A stretch of 64,000 nt of DNA from Desulfobacteraceae bacterium (GCA_021737045.1 JAIPES010000001.1:1-64000); one strand, 5' to 3'; positions 28,781 to 37,808 are shown, numbered from the stretch's first letter. Notes: generated by a model not told the origin, from the letters alone. Program-made: numbers and translations.

Positions 28781-30251
28781 ACCGGGTCTCAAACACGCCG
28801 GCGCCGGCCTGCCCGGAAAAGTAAAAATCCCGGTAAGGGCTGTTTTCGTCTGTTTTCTCCTTTTTTTCCGGCATTTTTTTGGTTTCTGCCAGTTCCTTGT
28901 GGATTTTTTCTGCAAGGGTTTTGCTTCCGGTTTTGTCCAGGGCCCGGTTAAAATGGAATCTCGCATTTTCTGCATCCCCGGTTTTCCGGTAATAGCGGCC
29001 CAGGTAATAATGGGCCTGATCCAGACGGTTTTGTTCGCCGTAGCAATTGCCCAGAAAATAAAGTGTGCGTTCATGATCCGGAAATTTCCGGTTGATTTTC
29101 TTGAAGGCGGCAATGGCTTTATCAAAATCGCCCCGGCTCATGTGGCTGCGGCCCAGGTAAAACAGCCCGTCAGGCCCGTAGCGGGAAATGTTGTCAATTC
29201 CGGAAAGGGTGTGGATGGCTTTTTCATGTTTTCCGGAAAGAAAAAGGATCCGTCCCAGGTCAATGGCCATGAAAGAATCATCCGGCCGTCGGGCGATACT
29301 TTTTTTTATGGCCTCCAGGGCGGATTCGGGCTGGCCGCTTTCGGCCAGAGCCAGGGCCAGTCCGTATAGGGCGGCCTGATCTTCAGGATTTTTTTCAAGC
29401 TGCTGGCGGAAGTGTTTGACAGCCCGGCCGGACTGCCCGTAAAGGGCTTTGAGCCGGGCGCGGGTGCGCTGGAATGCAAAACTGTCAGAGGGTTTGGACT
29501 CCGGGCGGTGCATCAGCATGTTTTCCAGGTTGGTCAGCCGTTGACGGGTGGCCGGATGGGTTTTGAGATAAGTGGGAACCTGCTCTTCTCCGTACCATTC
29601 GCGATCACGGATTTTGCGCAGGGCTTCCCTGAGGCCGTAGAGGTCATAGTCGGCTGCGAGCAGATACTGGCGGCCCAGAAAATCGGCTTCCAGTTCGTTT
29701 TCCCGGGTATAGGCCAGAATCATGCTCTGGCCGGCGGCCAGCGAACCCATGGAAAGGGCACTGCCCACCGCCGAAGCCCCGCCCAGGCCAACGAGGATGC
29801 CGGCAATCATTCCGGCCATGGAAAGGATCTGGCTTTTTTTGGATTTTTCAATCATGTCGGATATGTGCCGGGCCGAGACATGGGCGATTTCATGGGCCAC
29901 GATTCCGGCCAGTTCGCTTTCGGTGTCCATGGTTTCAAACAGCCCGGAAAATATAAAGATATTTCCGGCCGGGCCGGCAAATGCATTGACCGTGTCCTGG
30001 TTGATCACATGGAACTTGTAGTCAAAGGGCTGGGGCGGCAGGTTTTCGAGAATGCGCCCGCCAAGGTCATTGATATATTCGTGGATGATAAAATCGTCGA
30101 TTACATGGTAATGCTTGTGGATCGTTTCAAGGAATTCTTCCGCCAGCTCTTTTTCCTCCTTGACGGTCATGGCATCGGCTGTGGAGCCTGCGGGCCACAG
30201 CAGCAGGCATAATGTCAGCAATAAGGCGATGGCTTGCTCGATTCGTTTCAT
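28746..30251 (-). CDS. M48-family periplasmic metalloprotease with TPR repeats (BepA-like)
   Basis: Outer-membrane quality-control or envelope protease; BepA helps fold LptD and degrades mis-assembled proteins. The 501-residue protein has a signal peptide (~1-27), the zinc motif [10 protein letters not shown] with a later ELEADFLG glutamate (~145-190), and at least four TPR units between ~270 and 450. The order peptidase M48 then TPR matches BepA/YfgC, although the tail is extended. The start ATG at 30249-30251 faces the repeat-rich gap. Its 3' end overlaps fusA by 35 nt. Confidence 0.9.
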   Translation of the reverse strand: MKRIEQAIALLLTLCLLLWPAGSTADAMTVKEEKELAEEFLETIHKHYHVIDDFIIHEYINDLGGRILENLPPQPFDYKFHVINQDTVNAFAGPAGNIFIFSGLFETMDTESELAGIVAHEIAHVSARHISDMIEKSKKSQILSMAGMIAGILVGLGGASAVGSALSMGSLAAGQSMILAYTRENELEADFLGRQYLLAADYDLYGLREALRKIRDREWYGEEQVPTYLKTHPATRQRLTNLENMLMHRPESKPSDSFAFQRTRARLKALYGQSGRAVKHFRQQLEKNPEDQAALYGLALALAESGQPESALEAIKKSIARRPDDSFMAIDLGRILFLSGKHEKAIHTLSGIDNISRYGPDGLFYLGRSHMSRGDFDKAIAAFKKINRKFPDHERTLYFLGNCYGEQNRLDQAHYYLGRYYRKTGDAENARFHFNRALDKTGSKTLAEKIHKELAETKKMPEKKEKTDENSPYRDFYFSGQAGAGVFETRSTSGQNGKISW

Positions 30252-30311
30252 GGCTTGCTCCCGGATATATCCTCGGATTTCTCTTCTTGGGATCTGTATC
30301 CTTGATGGTTT

Positions 30312-30366
30312 CGTAAAAAGCTTTTTACCGCGTCCGCTGTTGTTGCAGGAAGGAAGCCCTGCAGCC
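30312..30366 (+). repeat. GTAAAAA...GGAAGGAAGCCCT repeat, copy 2
   Basis: CGTAAAAAGCTTTTTAC begins the element and is self-complementary. CGTCCGCTGTTGTTG then leads into CAGGAAGGAAGCCCTGCAG. The minus-strand copy at 51640-51694 is nearly identical over ~55 nt. It overlaps the palindrome starting at 30350. Confidence 0.75.
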
Positions 30367-30545
30367 GGGGTCAGTTTTTTCGCTCCTGACCGTTTACGGA
30401 TTCAGCCAATGCCTTCGCTTAAAATTTCAAGAACTCGGCCTGTCGGCCTCAAACAGTTTGAAATTTTTTAGCTCCGGCATTTGCTGAATTTTTCCGTAAA
30501 CGCTCAATGTCGCTTCAAAAACCGACCCCGTCCTTGGACTTCCTT
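30350..30545. repeat. Imperfect palindrome of the GGGGTC-GTTTACG family, long copy 2
   Basis: A nested ~196-nt palindrome with outer arms AAGGAAGCCCT / CTTGGACTTCCTT and GGGGTCAG...CGACCCC. Further inside are CGTTTACGGATTCAGC / GCTGAATTTTTCCGTAAACG and an inner AAATTTCAA...TTGAAATTT hairpin. It shares its outer part with 14404-14512 but has a longer centre. It lies in the ~460-nt gap between the M48 gene and parA, where no gene is seen. Confidence 0.8.
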
Positions 30546-30563
30546 GGAAGTCCTAAAACTGGT

Positions 30564-30664
30564 ATAATCGCCAATCAATAAAAAAATAACTTTTTGATTT
30601 TACTTAACACTTAATCACTTAAAACTTAACACTGCCTGTAAAAAAGACTTTTTACAGGCTTATC
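30564..30664 (-). repeat. ~100-bp AT-rich element, copy 1
   Basis: Inverted relative of 46931-47031. Both hold a GCCTGTAAAAA...TTTTTACAGGC hairpin followed by AGTGTTAAGTTTTAAGTGA and TTAAGTGTTAAGTAAAATC. The two copies differ at only a few positions over ~100 nt, and neither encodes protein. It sits ~48 nt before parA and resembles a miniature inverted-repeat element, but terminal repeats and target duplications were not established. Confidence 0.82.
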
Positions 30665-30711
30665 ATTCTTGAATTTGCAAACAATTATTTTTATGGTACA
30701 GAGGTTTTATT

Positions 30712-31512
30712 ATGGCACATATGATCTGCATTGCAAATCAAAAGGGAGGGGTGGGCAAAACCACCACCGCCATCAATCTGGCTGCCGCCCTGGCCCATGC
30801 CGGCAAAACCACTCTTCTTGTGGACTGTGATCCCCAGGCCAATGCCACCACTGGCCTGGGGATCGACAAAAGCGGACTGGAAAAGACCCTGTATCATGGT
30901 TTGATCGGCCATGCCGATGCCCAAGACATCATTGTTGAAAGCGGTGTGCCGCGGCTCTGGCTGATGCCGTCCCGGGTGGAGCTAATCGGTTTTGAGGTGG
31001 AGATGTTAGGCGATGCCTCACGGGAGCGGCTGCTTCAGCAGTTGCTGTCCCCGTGCAGTCAGGCATATGATTATATCCTGCTGGATTGTCCGCCTTCTTT
31101 GAGTCTGCTGACCGTCAACGCCATGACCGCCGCCCACGGGGTTCTGATTCCCCTGCAGAGCGAGTTTTACGCATTGGAAGGCCTGGGTCAGCTTCTGCAG
31201 ACGGTCAAGCGGATCAAGCAGCGGATGAACCCGTCTTTGAAAATCGAGGGAATCCTGCTGACCCTTTTTGACAAGCGGACCAATCTTTCCGGTCAGGTAG
31301 CCGAGGATGCGGAAAAATATTTCAAAGACATGGTCTATGATACGCGGATTCCCAGGGCCGTGCGTCTGGCCGAGGCCCCCAGCTACGGCAAACCCATTCT
31401 TTCCTATGACCCGGCCTCGCCGGGGGCGGTGAGCTACAGTGCTCTGGCAAGGGAAATGTTACGGAAGCACAATGCACCCGGAGCCCCGGGGCTGCAAAAG
31501 ACCGCCAGCTGA
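30712..31512 (+). CDS. parA: Chromosome partitioning ATPase ParA/Soj
   Basis: Walker-type ATPase that drives origin segregation with ParB. The 266-residue protein has the deviant Walker A KGGVGKTTTAINLA (~residues 11-24), switch motifs DCDPQANAT and DCPPSLS, and a C-terminus similar to Soj. A ribosome site AGAGG sits 8 nt before the ATG. parB follows after 25 nt. The origin is often close to parAB, but no parS site is certain in this window. Confidence 0.96.
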   Translation: MAHMICIANQKGGVGKTTTAINLAAALAHAGKTTLLVDCDPQANATTGLGIDKSGLEKTLYHGLIGHADAQDIIVESGVPRLWLMPSRVELIGFEVEMLGDASRERLLQQLLSPCSQAYDYILLDCPPSLSLLTVNAMTAAHGVLIPLQSEFYALEGLGQLLQTVKRIKQRMNPSLKIEGILLTLFDKRTNLSGQVAEDAEKYFKDMVYDTRIPRAVRLAEAPSYGKPILSYDPASPGAVSYSALAREMLRKHNAPGAPGLQKTAS

Positions 31513-31537
31513 CAGATGCTCATGAAAAGGGGGGACC

Positions 31538-32428
31538 ATGAAAGCCGATGATGCCGGCGCAACCGAGAAAAAACGCAAGCGCGGCCTTGGAAAAGGCCTG
31601 GATGCGCTGTTCCCGGATATTGAAATCGGGGACCAGAACCAACAGCCGGATTATTTTCCATGTGATATCAATCGCATCTGTCCCAATCCCTTTCAGCCCC
31701 GCAGGCAGTTTCCCCGGGAAGAAATGGCCGAACTGGCCGAATCCGTCAAAATCCATGGTGTGCTTCAGCCTCTGCTGGTTCGGGAAGCCAAAAACGGCTA
31801 TGAACTCATTGCCGGCGAACGCCGGCTTCGGGCAGCCAAGATGGCGGGCCTGTTTACCGTGCCGGTGGTGGTTCGGGGCATTGGCGATCAGCAGCTGCTG
31901 GCTCTGTCCATTATTGAAAACATCCAGAGGGCTGATCTCAATGCCATGGATGAAGCTGAAGCGTATCAGCGGCTGCTTGACGAGTTTGGCTTAACCCAGG
32001 AGCAGGTGGCCGGCCAGGTGGGCAAAAGCCGCTCGGCAGTGGCCAATTTTCTGCGGTTGAACCAGCTGGCCGACACGGTCAAAGAGCATGTGCGCACCGG
32101 GGATCTGAGCATGGGTCATGCCCGGGCCCTTCTGGGCGCGGACAATGCCTCTTTGCAGCAAACCGCCTGCCGGACAGTGGTCTCGCGCAAGCTTTCCGTC
32201 CGGGAAACCGAAAAACTGGTTGCCCGGTTAAATAGCCGGACCAGTGATCAACCGCAGCCTGCAGCTTCCAGCGAAGAAATCCATTTTGCCGGTCTTGAAG
32301 AGGACCTGGGGCGCAGGTTCGGCACCCGGGTGAAAATCAAGCGGCGAGGCAAAAAAGGCCGCGTGGAGATCGAGTTCTATGATGACAATGATCTGGATCG
32401 GCTCCTGACTTTGCTCAAAACCGATTAG
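31538..32428 (+). CDS. parB: Chromosome partitioning protein ParB
   Basis: CTP-dependent clamp that loads at parS and recruits ParA and SMC. The 296-residue protein begins with a basic KKRKRGLGKGLDALFP segment. It has the N-terminal ParB/Srx fold with RRQFPREEM and the GERRLRAAKMAG box, then ENIQRADLNAMDEAEAY, and a helix-turn-helix near residues 150-175. The C-terminal region (~240-296) forms the dimer clamp. It follows parA, and a NYN-domain gene starts 3 nt after its stop. Confidence 0.96.
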   Translation: MKADDAGATEKKRKRGLGKGLDALFPDIEIGDQNQQPDYFPCDINRICPNPFQPRRQFPREEMAELAESVKIHGVLQPLLVREAKNGYELIAGERRLRAAKMAGLFTVPVVVRGIGDQQLLALSIIENIQRADLNAMDEAEAYQRLLDEFGLTQEQVAGQVGKSRSAVANFLRLNQLADTVKEHVRTGDLSMGHARALLGADNASLQQTACRTVVSRKLSVRETEKLVARLNSRTSDQPQPAASSEEIHFAGLEEDLGRRFGTRVKIKRRGKKGRVEIEFYDDNDLDRLLTLLKTD

Positions 32429-32431
32429 ATC

Positions 32432-32959
32432 ATGGCCCTGCATCTGATCATAGACGGTTACAACCTGATCCGCAGGTCTGACCGATTGCGCCGCGCTGAA
32501 GACAAAAGTCTCGAACTCGGGCGCCGGGCCCTGATTGATGAACTGGCCGCTTATAAGCGGATCAAGGGCTACAAGATTACCGTGGTATTTGACGGCGGCC
32601 AAAACAATGAGCCTTTTGAGGCCAGGTCTGCAGAAAAAGGAATACGGATCCGGTTTTCACGGTACGGGCAGACCGCGGACTCGGTGATCGTAAATATGGC
32701 CTGCCGCGATGCGCAAAAGGCCATGGTGGTTACTGCGGATCGGGAACTGGCCGCCAAAGTGGCTGCAAAAGATGCAGTGCCCGTGGATCCGGGTGAGTTT
32801 GAAGAAAAAATGGAAATGGCAAGACTGATGGAAATCAAGGGTACCGGCGAGGAAGACGGGGATCGCCAGGGCTGGGTGCCGACCACCCGGAAGAAAGGGC
32901 CGGCCCGGCGCCTGCCCAAAAGCCGCCGCCGGCAGCTTCGAAAGGTGAAAAAATTATAG
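32432..32959 (+). CDS. NYN-domain RNA-binding/nuclease-like protein (YacP-like)
   Basis: A 175-residue PIN-like NYN domain. The start has LIIDGYNLIRRSD, and acidic residues recur in TVVFDGG and DSVIVNMACRD, typical of metal-dependent nucleases. The C-terminal ~35 residues are strongly basic, suitable for RNA contact. The YacP (Rae1) group cuts mRNA on ribosomes, but I cannot tell whether this protein acts the same way. The gene starts 3 nt after parB and ends next to the DUF3842 gene. Confidence 0.82.
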   Translation: MALHLIIDGYNLIRRSDRLRRAEDKSLELGRRALIDELAAYKRIKGYKITVVFDGGQNNEPFEARSAEKGIRIRFSRYGQTADSVIVNMACRDAQKAMVVTADRELAAKVAAKDAVPVDPGEFEEKMEMARLMEIKGTGEEDGDRQGWVPTTRKKGPARRLPKSRRRQLRKVKKL

Positions 32960-32960
32960 A

Positions 32961-33386
32961 ATGAAAACCATTTGTGTCATAGACGGCCAGGGCGGCGGTA
33001 TTGGGGCGGCCATCATCAAGCGGCTGCGGACGTTGTTTGAAGAGGACGTGGAGATTGTGGCCCTGGGCACCAATGCCATTGCCACCGCCCAGATGCTCAA
33101 GGCCCGCGCCAATCGGGGCGCATCCGGAGAAAATGCCATTGTGCAGACCGTGGCCCGCATGGATGTGCTCATCGGGCCCCTGGGCATTGTCATGGCCAAT
33201 GCCATGATGGGCGAGGTAACACCGGAAATCGCCGGAGCCGTTGCATCCAGCCCGGCACGCAAGATGCTGGTGCCCCTTTCCCAGGAAAATGTGGCGGTGG
33301 TGGGCGCATCCAGCATGCCCCTGCCCCACCTGCTGGATGTGCTCATTGCAGAGCATCTGCAGCCCTGGCTGGACGAATTCAACTGA
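32961..33386 (+). CDS. DUF3842 family protein
   Basis: A 141-residue protein with an N-terminal Rossmann-like start (ICVIDGQGGGIGAAI). NAIATAQMLKARANRGASGENAI, then IGPLGIVMANAMMGEVTPEIA, are the conserved blocks of DUF3842. The family's function is not known to me. It follows the NYN gene with a single-nucleotide gap and precedes the CooT-like gene. DUF3842 and CooT genes are often adjacent in strict anaerobes, so a shared role in nickel/C1 metabolism is a guess. Confidence 0.78.
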   Translation: MKTICVIDGQGGGIGAAIIKRLRTLFEEDVEIVALGTNAIATAQMLKARANRGASGENAIVQTVARMDVLIGPLGIVMANAMMGEVTPEIAGAVASSPARKMLVPLSQENVAVVGASSMPLPHLLDVLIAEHLQPWLDEFN

Positions 33387-33405
33387 AACAGGAGAATATT
33401 GAAAA

Positions 33406-33600
33406 ATGTGCGAAGCCAATGCATATCTGATAAAAGATCAGGAACCGGAACTGATCATGGAGGCCGTGGATACCATCGAACCTGAAGACGGGGGGTTTAA
33501 ACTGGTCAATATTTTCGGGGAGCAGAAATTCGTGCGGGCGGCCATTCATTCCCTTTCCCTGGTGGATCACAAGGTCTTTTTCAAAAAGGATGAATCCTGA
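33406..33600 (+). CDS. CooT-family nickel-binding protein
   Basis: A 64-residue protein starting MCEANAYL, with a conserved Cys2 and a FGEQKFVRA block and VDHKVFF ending. This is the CooT pattern: in Rhodospirillum the CooT protein binds nickel through the N-terminal cysteine and helps mature Ni-CO dehydrogenase. The Cys2 ligand is present. Its neighbours are DUF3842 and the IspH fusion, not CODH. If a Ni-CODH/acetyl-CoA synthase occurs in this genome, as the MetF-Hdr cluster suggests, this protein would be a candidate nickel handler. Function is inferred. Confidence 0.75.
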   Translation: MCEANAYLIKDQEPELIMEAVDTIEPEDGGFKLVNIFGEQKFVRAAIHSLSLVDHKVFFKKDES

Positions 33601-33634
33601 ATCCGCTGCCTGGCCAACAGTCCCCGGGAGATGC

Positions 33635-35368
33635 ATGAAGATTACAATCGCAACAACGGCCGGGTTCTGCATGGGCGTGCGCCGGGCGGTGGAACTGGCC
33701 CTGGATTCCGCCAACCAGGATGGCGGGCCCATTTATACCTATGGTCCCCTGATTCACAATCCCCAGGTTTTGGTCATTCTCCGGCAAAAGCAGATCTCTG
33801 TGCTGGAAGAGATCCCGGAAACCGGCCGGGGCACGGTGATCATCCGGGCCCACGGCGTACCGCCGGAAGATAAGCATGCTTTAAAAGATGCCGGTTTCAA
33901 GGTCATAGATGCCACCTGCCCAAGGGTCATCCGGGTCCAGTCCATTATTGCCCGGCACGCAAAGCAGGGTTTTGCCGTGATTATCGCAGGAGACCGGGAG
34001 CATCCCGAGGTGCGGGGGTTGCTTGGATATGCCGGCAGCCGGGGTCATGTGGTCAATTCCTTTGAAGAGATAGAGGCCCTGCCGGCCTTTGAAAATGCCA
34101 TCATCGTTGCCCAGACCACCCAGAACACCGCGTTTTTCGAAAAGGTCAAGCAATGGGCCGGAGACAACCGGCCCCATTACCGGGTTTTTGAAACCATTTG
34201 CGACTCCACGGAAAAGCGTCAGGCAGAGGTTCAGGCTCTGGCCCGGCAGGTGGATGCCGTGGTTGTGGTGGGCGGCTATAACTCCGGCAATACCCGGCGG
34301 CTGGCCGATATCGCGGGCCGGTCCGGAAAAAAGGCCTTTCATGTGGAAACCGCAGAGGAGCTTCCGGTCGGAGAGTTGGCGGAATGCCGGAGCATCGGCA
34401 TTACCGCCGGTGCATCAACGCCCAACTGGACCATGCGCCAGGTCGTGCAGCACATGGATCGGCGGCTGACCGGAAAAGGTGGCCGATGCAGGCGATTTGT
34501 GCATATGCTGATGCGGTGCCTGATGCTTTCCAACCTGTATCTTGCCGTGGGGGCCGCGGGTCTGGCCGCAGCAGGCGCCTGGCTGCAGGGTGTGCCTTTA
34601 AAGCCCCATTATCTGGGTGTTGCGGCATTATACACCCTTTCCATGCATACCCTGCACCATATGCTCGACCGGATGGCAGACCGGTACAATGACCCGGACC
34701 GGGCGCGGTTTTACCAGGAAAACCGGTATGCCCTGACAACCCTGGCCGGTGCCGCCGGTCTCGGGGGTCTGGGTGTGGCCTGGGCAATGGGGCCGTTGTT
34801 TTTCTGGCTGCTGCTGTGCATGAGCCTGCTCGGGGTGGTCTATAACCTGGAAATCGAGGGAAAAGGGCCGGGTGTGGAGAAAATTTCTGTTTTTAAGCGC
34901 ATCCCCGGCTCCAAGACAGTGCTGGTGACCCTGGCCTGGGGGATGGCCGCGGCCCTGTTTCCGGCACTGGACGCCCAGGGCTACTTTACTCCGGCCAGTA
35001 TTGCGGCATTTGTCTGGATTTCCGCCCTGGTGTTTGTGCGAACAGCGTTTTTTGACATCAGTGACATGCAGGGAAGCCGGATTGTGGGCCGGGAAACCAT
35101 TCCCATCATTCTGGGCGAGCGGCGGACCCTTTTGCTGCTCAAAGGCGTTCTGGCGTTTCTGATTGTGCTGCCGCCCCTGGCTGCGGCTGCAGGGGTTCTG
35201 CCCTTTTTATCGTCCGTGTTGAGCCTTTGCCCGGCAGCCATGCTCGCATTTTTGGTGAACCATGAGCGCAACGGGCATTTTCCGGGCGTGTTCCAGGGGT
35301 TTATAATGGAAAGCCATTTTGTGTTTGCAGGCCTTCTGGCCTTTATCTGCACAGCCCTGGCCGGATAA
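33635..35368 (+). CDS. ispH: IspH (4-hydroxy-3-methylbut-2-enyl diphosphate reductase) fused to a UbiA-like membrane domain
   Basis: The N-terminal ~280 residues are a complete IspH/LytB, the last MEP-pathway enzyme making IPP and DMAPP. Its three Fe-S cysteines are Cys12 (AGFCMGV), Cys95 (ATCPRV) and Cys189 (ETICDST). The remaining ~290 residues are a multi-helix membrane domain resembling UbiA prenyltransferases, with an NDPD-like first site (352-355) and FFDISDMQG plus GRETIPIILG as the second Asp-rich site (474-490). Start ATG 33635 follows GGGAG; an earlier in-frame ATG at 33590 lies in the CooT-like gene. IspH alone is ~310 residues. What the C-terminal domain transfers is unknown. Confidence 0.85.
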   Translation: MKITIATTAGFCMGVRRAVELALDSANQDGGPIYTYGPLIHNPQVLVILRQKQISVLEEIPETGRGTVIIRAHGVPPEDKHALKDAGFKVIDATCPRVIRVQSIIARHAKQGFAVIIAGDREHPEVRGLLGYAGSRGHVVNSFEEIEALPAFENAIIVAQTTQNTAFFEKVKQWAGDNRPHYRVFETICDSTEKRQAEVQALARQVDAVVVVGGYNSGNTRRLADIAGRSGKKAFHVETAEELPVGELAECRSIGITAGASTPNWTMRQVVQHMDRRLTGKGGRCRRFVHMLMRCLMLSNLYLAVGAAGLAAAGAWLQGVPLKPHYLGVAALYTLSMHTLHHMLDRMADRYNDPDRARFYQENRYALTTLAGAAGLGGLGVAWAMGPLFFWLLLCMSLLGVVYNLEIEGKGPGVEKISVFKRIPGSKTVLVTLAWGMAAALFPALDAQGYFTPASIAAFVWISALVFVRTAFFDISDMQGSRIVGRETIPIILGERRTLLLLKGVLAFLIVLPPLAAAAGVLPFLSSVLSLCPAAMLAFLVNHERNGHFPGVFQGFIMESHFVFAGLLAFICTALAG

Positions 35369-35412
35369 ACATTCGCAAATCAACCCGGCCGGGAAGAATC
35401 CGGGCAAAAGAC

Positions 35413-35700
35413 ATGGATGAATTTGTTGAAATTCCGATAACCGGGGAACTGGATCTGCACACGTTCAGGCCTTCGGAAGTCGGCGACTTAATCGATGATT
35501 ATCTGGAGGCGTGCCTGGAAAAAGACATTACCGTGGTGCGCATCATTCACGGAAAAGGCACCGGGAAACTCCGGCAGCGGGTGCATGCGGCACTCAAGCG
35601 CCACCGCCTGGTGGCCCGTTTTGAACTGGCCTTCCCGGATTCCGGCGGCTGGGGCGCCACCCGGGTGTGGCTCAAGTCCCCGCACGCCGGTGAAGCCTGA
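35413..35700 (+). CDS. Smr-domain protein
   Basis: A 95-residue stand-alone Smr (small MutS-related) domain. It starts with an EIPITGELDLHTFRP segment and contains the LDLHTF motif, an IIHGKGTGKLRQRV block (HGKGTG is the family hallmark) and a final W/G-rich strand. Smr domains nick DNA or cut RNA and occur alone or at the end of MutS2. Short and probably cytoplasmic. It lies between the IspH fusion and an MFS transporter with short gaps, perhaps on one transcript. Confidence 0.85.
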   Translation: MDEFVEIPITGELDLHTFRPSEVGDLIDDYLEACLEKDITVVRIIHGKGTGKLRQRVHAALKRHRLVARFELAFPDSGGWGATRVWLKSPHAGEA

Positions 35701-35709
35701 CAGGCATTG

Positions 35710-36909
35710 ATGGAAAAATTTCCCAGAAAAGTTTTTGCCACCCTTTTTTTTGCTATTTTTGTATCGGTTACAGGGGTGGGCATCGTGGTGCCTCTTTTGC
35801 CGGTATATGCTCATGAGATTGGCGCCAGCGGTTTTTCCATCGCCCTGATTTTCGGCGGTTTTTCCCTTTCGCGCACGTTTTTTCTTCCCTGGTTCGGCCG
35901 GCTTTCTGATGCGCACGGCAGAAAACCCTTCCTGGTAATGGGGCTGTTTTCCTATTTTGTTATTTCCGTTGCATTTGTCCTGGCCCATCAAATTCACAGC
36001 CTGATTGCCATCCGGCTCATCCAGGGGGTGGCCTCGGCAATGATCATGCCCGTGGCCCAGGCGTATGTGGGGGATATCACCCCGGAGGGAAAAGAGGGCA
36101 TCACCATGGGCGGATTTAACATGTCCGTTTTTGCTGGCCTGAGCATTGGCCCTCTCATGGGCGGAGTGATCCAGGATGTCTTTGGTTTGAACATGGCCTT
36201 TGCCTGCATGGGCGGCCTGGCGTTTTTTGGTTTTTGCCTGGCTGCGGTTCTTCTTCCCCCGGCGGCCGCAGAGCGCATTTATTCCGTGGGCCGGACCCCG
36301 GTAAAATGGGGCCTGCTTTTGCGCGACCGAATGCTGGTTGCCCTGTTTTCCTTCCGAATGGTCTATACCACCTGCATCGGCATTATCTGGGGGTTTTTGC
36401 CTGTGTATGCAAATGATGCCTTTGCGCTATCAAGTTCAGCGGTTGGGGTTTTGGTGATGCTGGGGGTTTCTGTGAGCGGATTGATTCACATCCCCATGGG
36501 AATGCTGGCAGACCGGTGCGACAAGCGCCTTATGGTGGTGGCCGGCGGAATTGCCGTGATTGTGGCAATGCTGTTGATGGGTGCGGCCGGGGGTTTTTCC
36601 GGGCTGTTTGCGGCAAATGTAGTATTTGGAATCGGCGGCGGCATTGCCATGCCCGCAGTCATGGCTTTGGCCGTGATCCGGGGCCAGAAGATCGAGGCCA
36701 TGGGGTCGGTGATGTCGATGATTACCGTGGCCCACAGTCTGGGCATGCTCATGGGATCGATTTTTGCCGGGTTGGTTATGGATTGGTTTGAACTCAGGTA
36801 TGCATTTTTTCTGGGCATCCTGATTATGGCTGCGGGCACGGTTCAGTTTTTTGCCGGCACCCGGCATTCAGACGCAGCCGCCAGGCACGCACAGGAAAAA
36901 ACATCTTAA
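35710..36909 (+). CDS. MFS transporter (multidrug/small-molecule type)
   Basis: A 399-residue membrane protein with 12 predicted helices. GRLSDAHGRKPFLV (motif A, between helices 2 and 3) and a similar GMLADRCDKRLMVV between helices 8 and 9 mark the two halves of the major facilitator fold. Motif C-like glycines occur in FAGLSIGPLMGGV. The pattern fits a drug/H+ antiporter or efflux pump, but substrate prediction is not possible. I use ATG 35710, where the protein begins MEKFPRKVFA; a TTG three nt upstream is possible. Confidence 0.88.
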   Translation: MEKFPRKVFATLFFAIFVSVTGVGIVVPLLPVYAHEIGASGFSIALIFGGFSLSRTFFLPWFGRLSDAHGRKPFLVMGLFSYFVISVAFVLAHQIHSLIAIRLIQGVASAMIMPVAQAYVGDITPEGKEGITMGGFNMSVFAGLSIGPLMGGVIQDVFGLNMAFACMGGLAFFGFCLAAVLLPPAAAERIYSVGRTPVKWGLLLRDRMLVALFSFRMVYTTCIGIIWGFLPVYANDAFALSSSAVGVLVMLGVSVSGLIHIPMGMLADRCDKRLMVVAGGIAVIVAMLLMGAAGGFSGLFAANVVFGIGGGIAMPAVMALAVIRGQKIEAMGSVMSMITVAHSLGMLMGSIFAGLVMDWFELRYAFFLGILIMAAGTVQFFAGTRHSDAAARHAQEKTS

Positions 36910-36957
36910 AAGGTTTTTACCGTGTCCGATGTTTGTCAGGAAGGAAGCCCTGGGGCC
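36908..36957 (+). repeat. GTAAAAA...GGAAGGAAGCCCT repeat, copy 3
   Basis: AAAAGGTTTTTACCGTGTCCGATG followed by CAGGAAGGAAGCCCTGGGG overlaps the stop of the MFS gene. It is the most diverged copy of the element at 30312 and 51640. Confidence 0.55.
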
Positions 36958-37142
36958 GGGCATGAAAACAACGCTTTTTAAGATTTGAATGTGTTCCTCC
37001 CGACTCCCTTGGTGTGAAAGTTTGCACACAGCCGGCATCATGCGAAAATTATAGAACCAAGTACGAACAGCGACTTTTTTGAAGTTAGAAGAAGGCCTTT
37101 TCATGTGGCCGGGGCGGAAAAACAGCACCAAAGAGGGAGTTT

Positions 37143-37808
37143 ATGGAGCCTGACGGCAAATATGCCGTGATAACCGGCGATTTTATAGGGTTTTCGGGTA
37201 TGGATGCCCGGGTGCGCCGGTCCATGCCCGGGCTTATGGACAAAGCCGGCAAGGCTTTTTGCTGTCTGATGCCCGGGGTGATGCCCTATGCCATCTCCGT
37301 GTTCCGGGGCGACAGCTGGCAGGCGTTGTTTTCCGATCCGTCCTGCGCTTTGCGGGCGGCGGTGTTTATCCGGGCTTATATCCGGGCCTTTGGCGGCCAT
37401 CCGGGTTTTGACACCCGCATGGCCATTGGCATCGGAGAAGTGGATTACGTTCCTGAAAAACAGGTGACAGCCGGAGACGGCACGGCTTTCCGGCGTTCGG
37501 GAAAGATGCTGAGAAAAATGGGTTCGCCCCGGGCCGGGAATCTTCGCTACGCTTTTGACAATGTCCCGTTTGAAGCCGTCATTGATGCCCTGGTGCGCGC
37601 CACCGGGGCCCTTATGGAAACCTGGCGGCCGCTTCAGGCCAGGGCGGTCATCAGCCGCCTGGAGGGCTTAAAGATTGCCCAAATCGCGGATGATTGGCCC
37701 GGGCCGGTTTCACCCCAGGCCGTGTCCCGGCACCTGAAAAAAGCCCGCTGGAATGCAATCCGCCACGCCATTTCGGTGTTTGAGCAAATTCATAAAGAAA
37801 CCATATGA
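37143..37808 (+). CDS. SatD-like / degenerate nucleotide-cyclase-fold protein with C-terminal HTH
   Basis: A 221-residue soluble protein. Residues ~8-120 show VITGDFIGFSGMD, VFRGDSWQA, RMAIGIGEVDY and GTAFRRSGKML, a pattern resembling SatD-family and class III nucleotide-cyclase-like domains. The metal-binding Asp pair of active cyclases is not evident. The last ~60 residues (IAQIADDW, then SPQAVSRHLKKARW) look like a helix-turn-helix. I infer a regulator with a ligand-sensing domain. Function is unknown. It lies in a repeat-rich area with no co-directional partner. Confidence 0.5.
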   Translation: MEPDGKYAVITGDFIGFSGMDARVRRSMPGLMDKAGKAFCCLMPGVMPYAISVFRGDSWQALFSDPSCALRAAVFIRAYIRAFGGHPGFDTRMAIGIGEVDYVPEKQVTAGDGTAFRRSGKMLRKMGSPRAGNLRYAFDNVPFEAVIDALVRATGALMETWRPLQARAVISRLEGLKIAQIADDWPGPVSPQAVSRHLKKARWNAIRHAISVFEQIHKETI

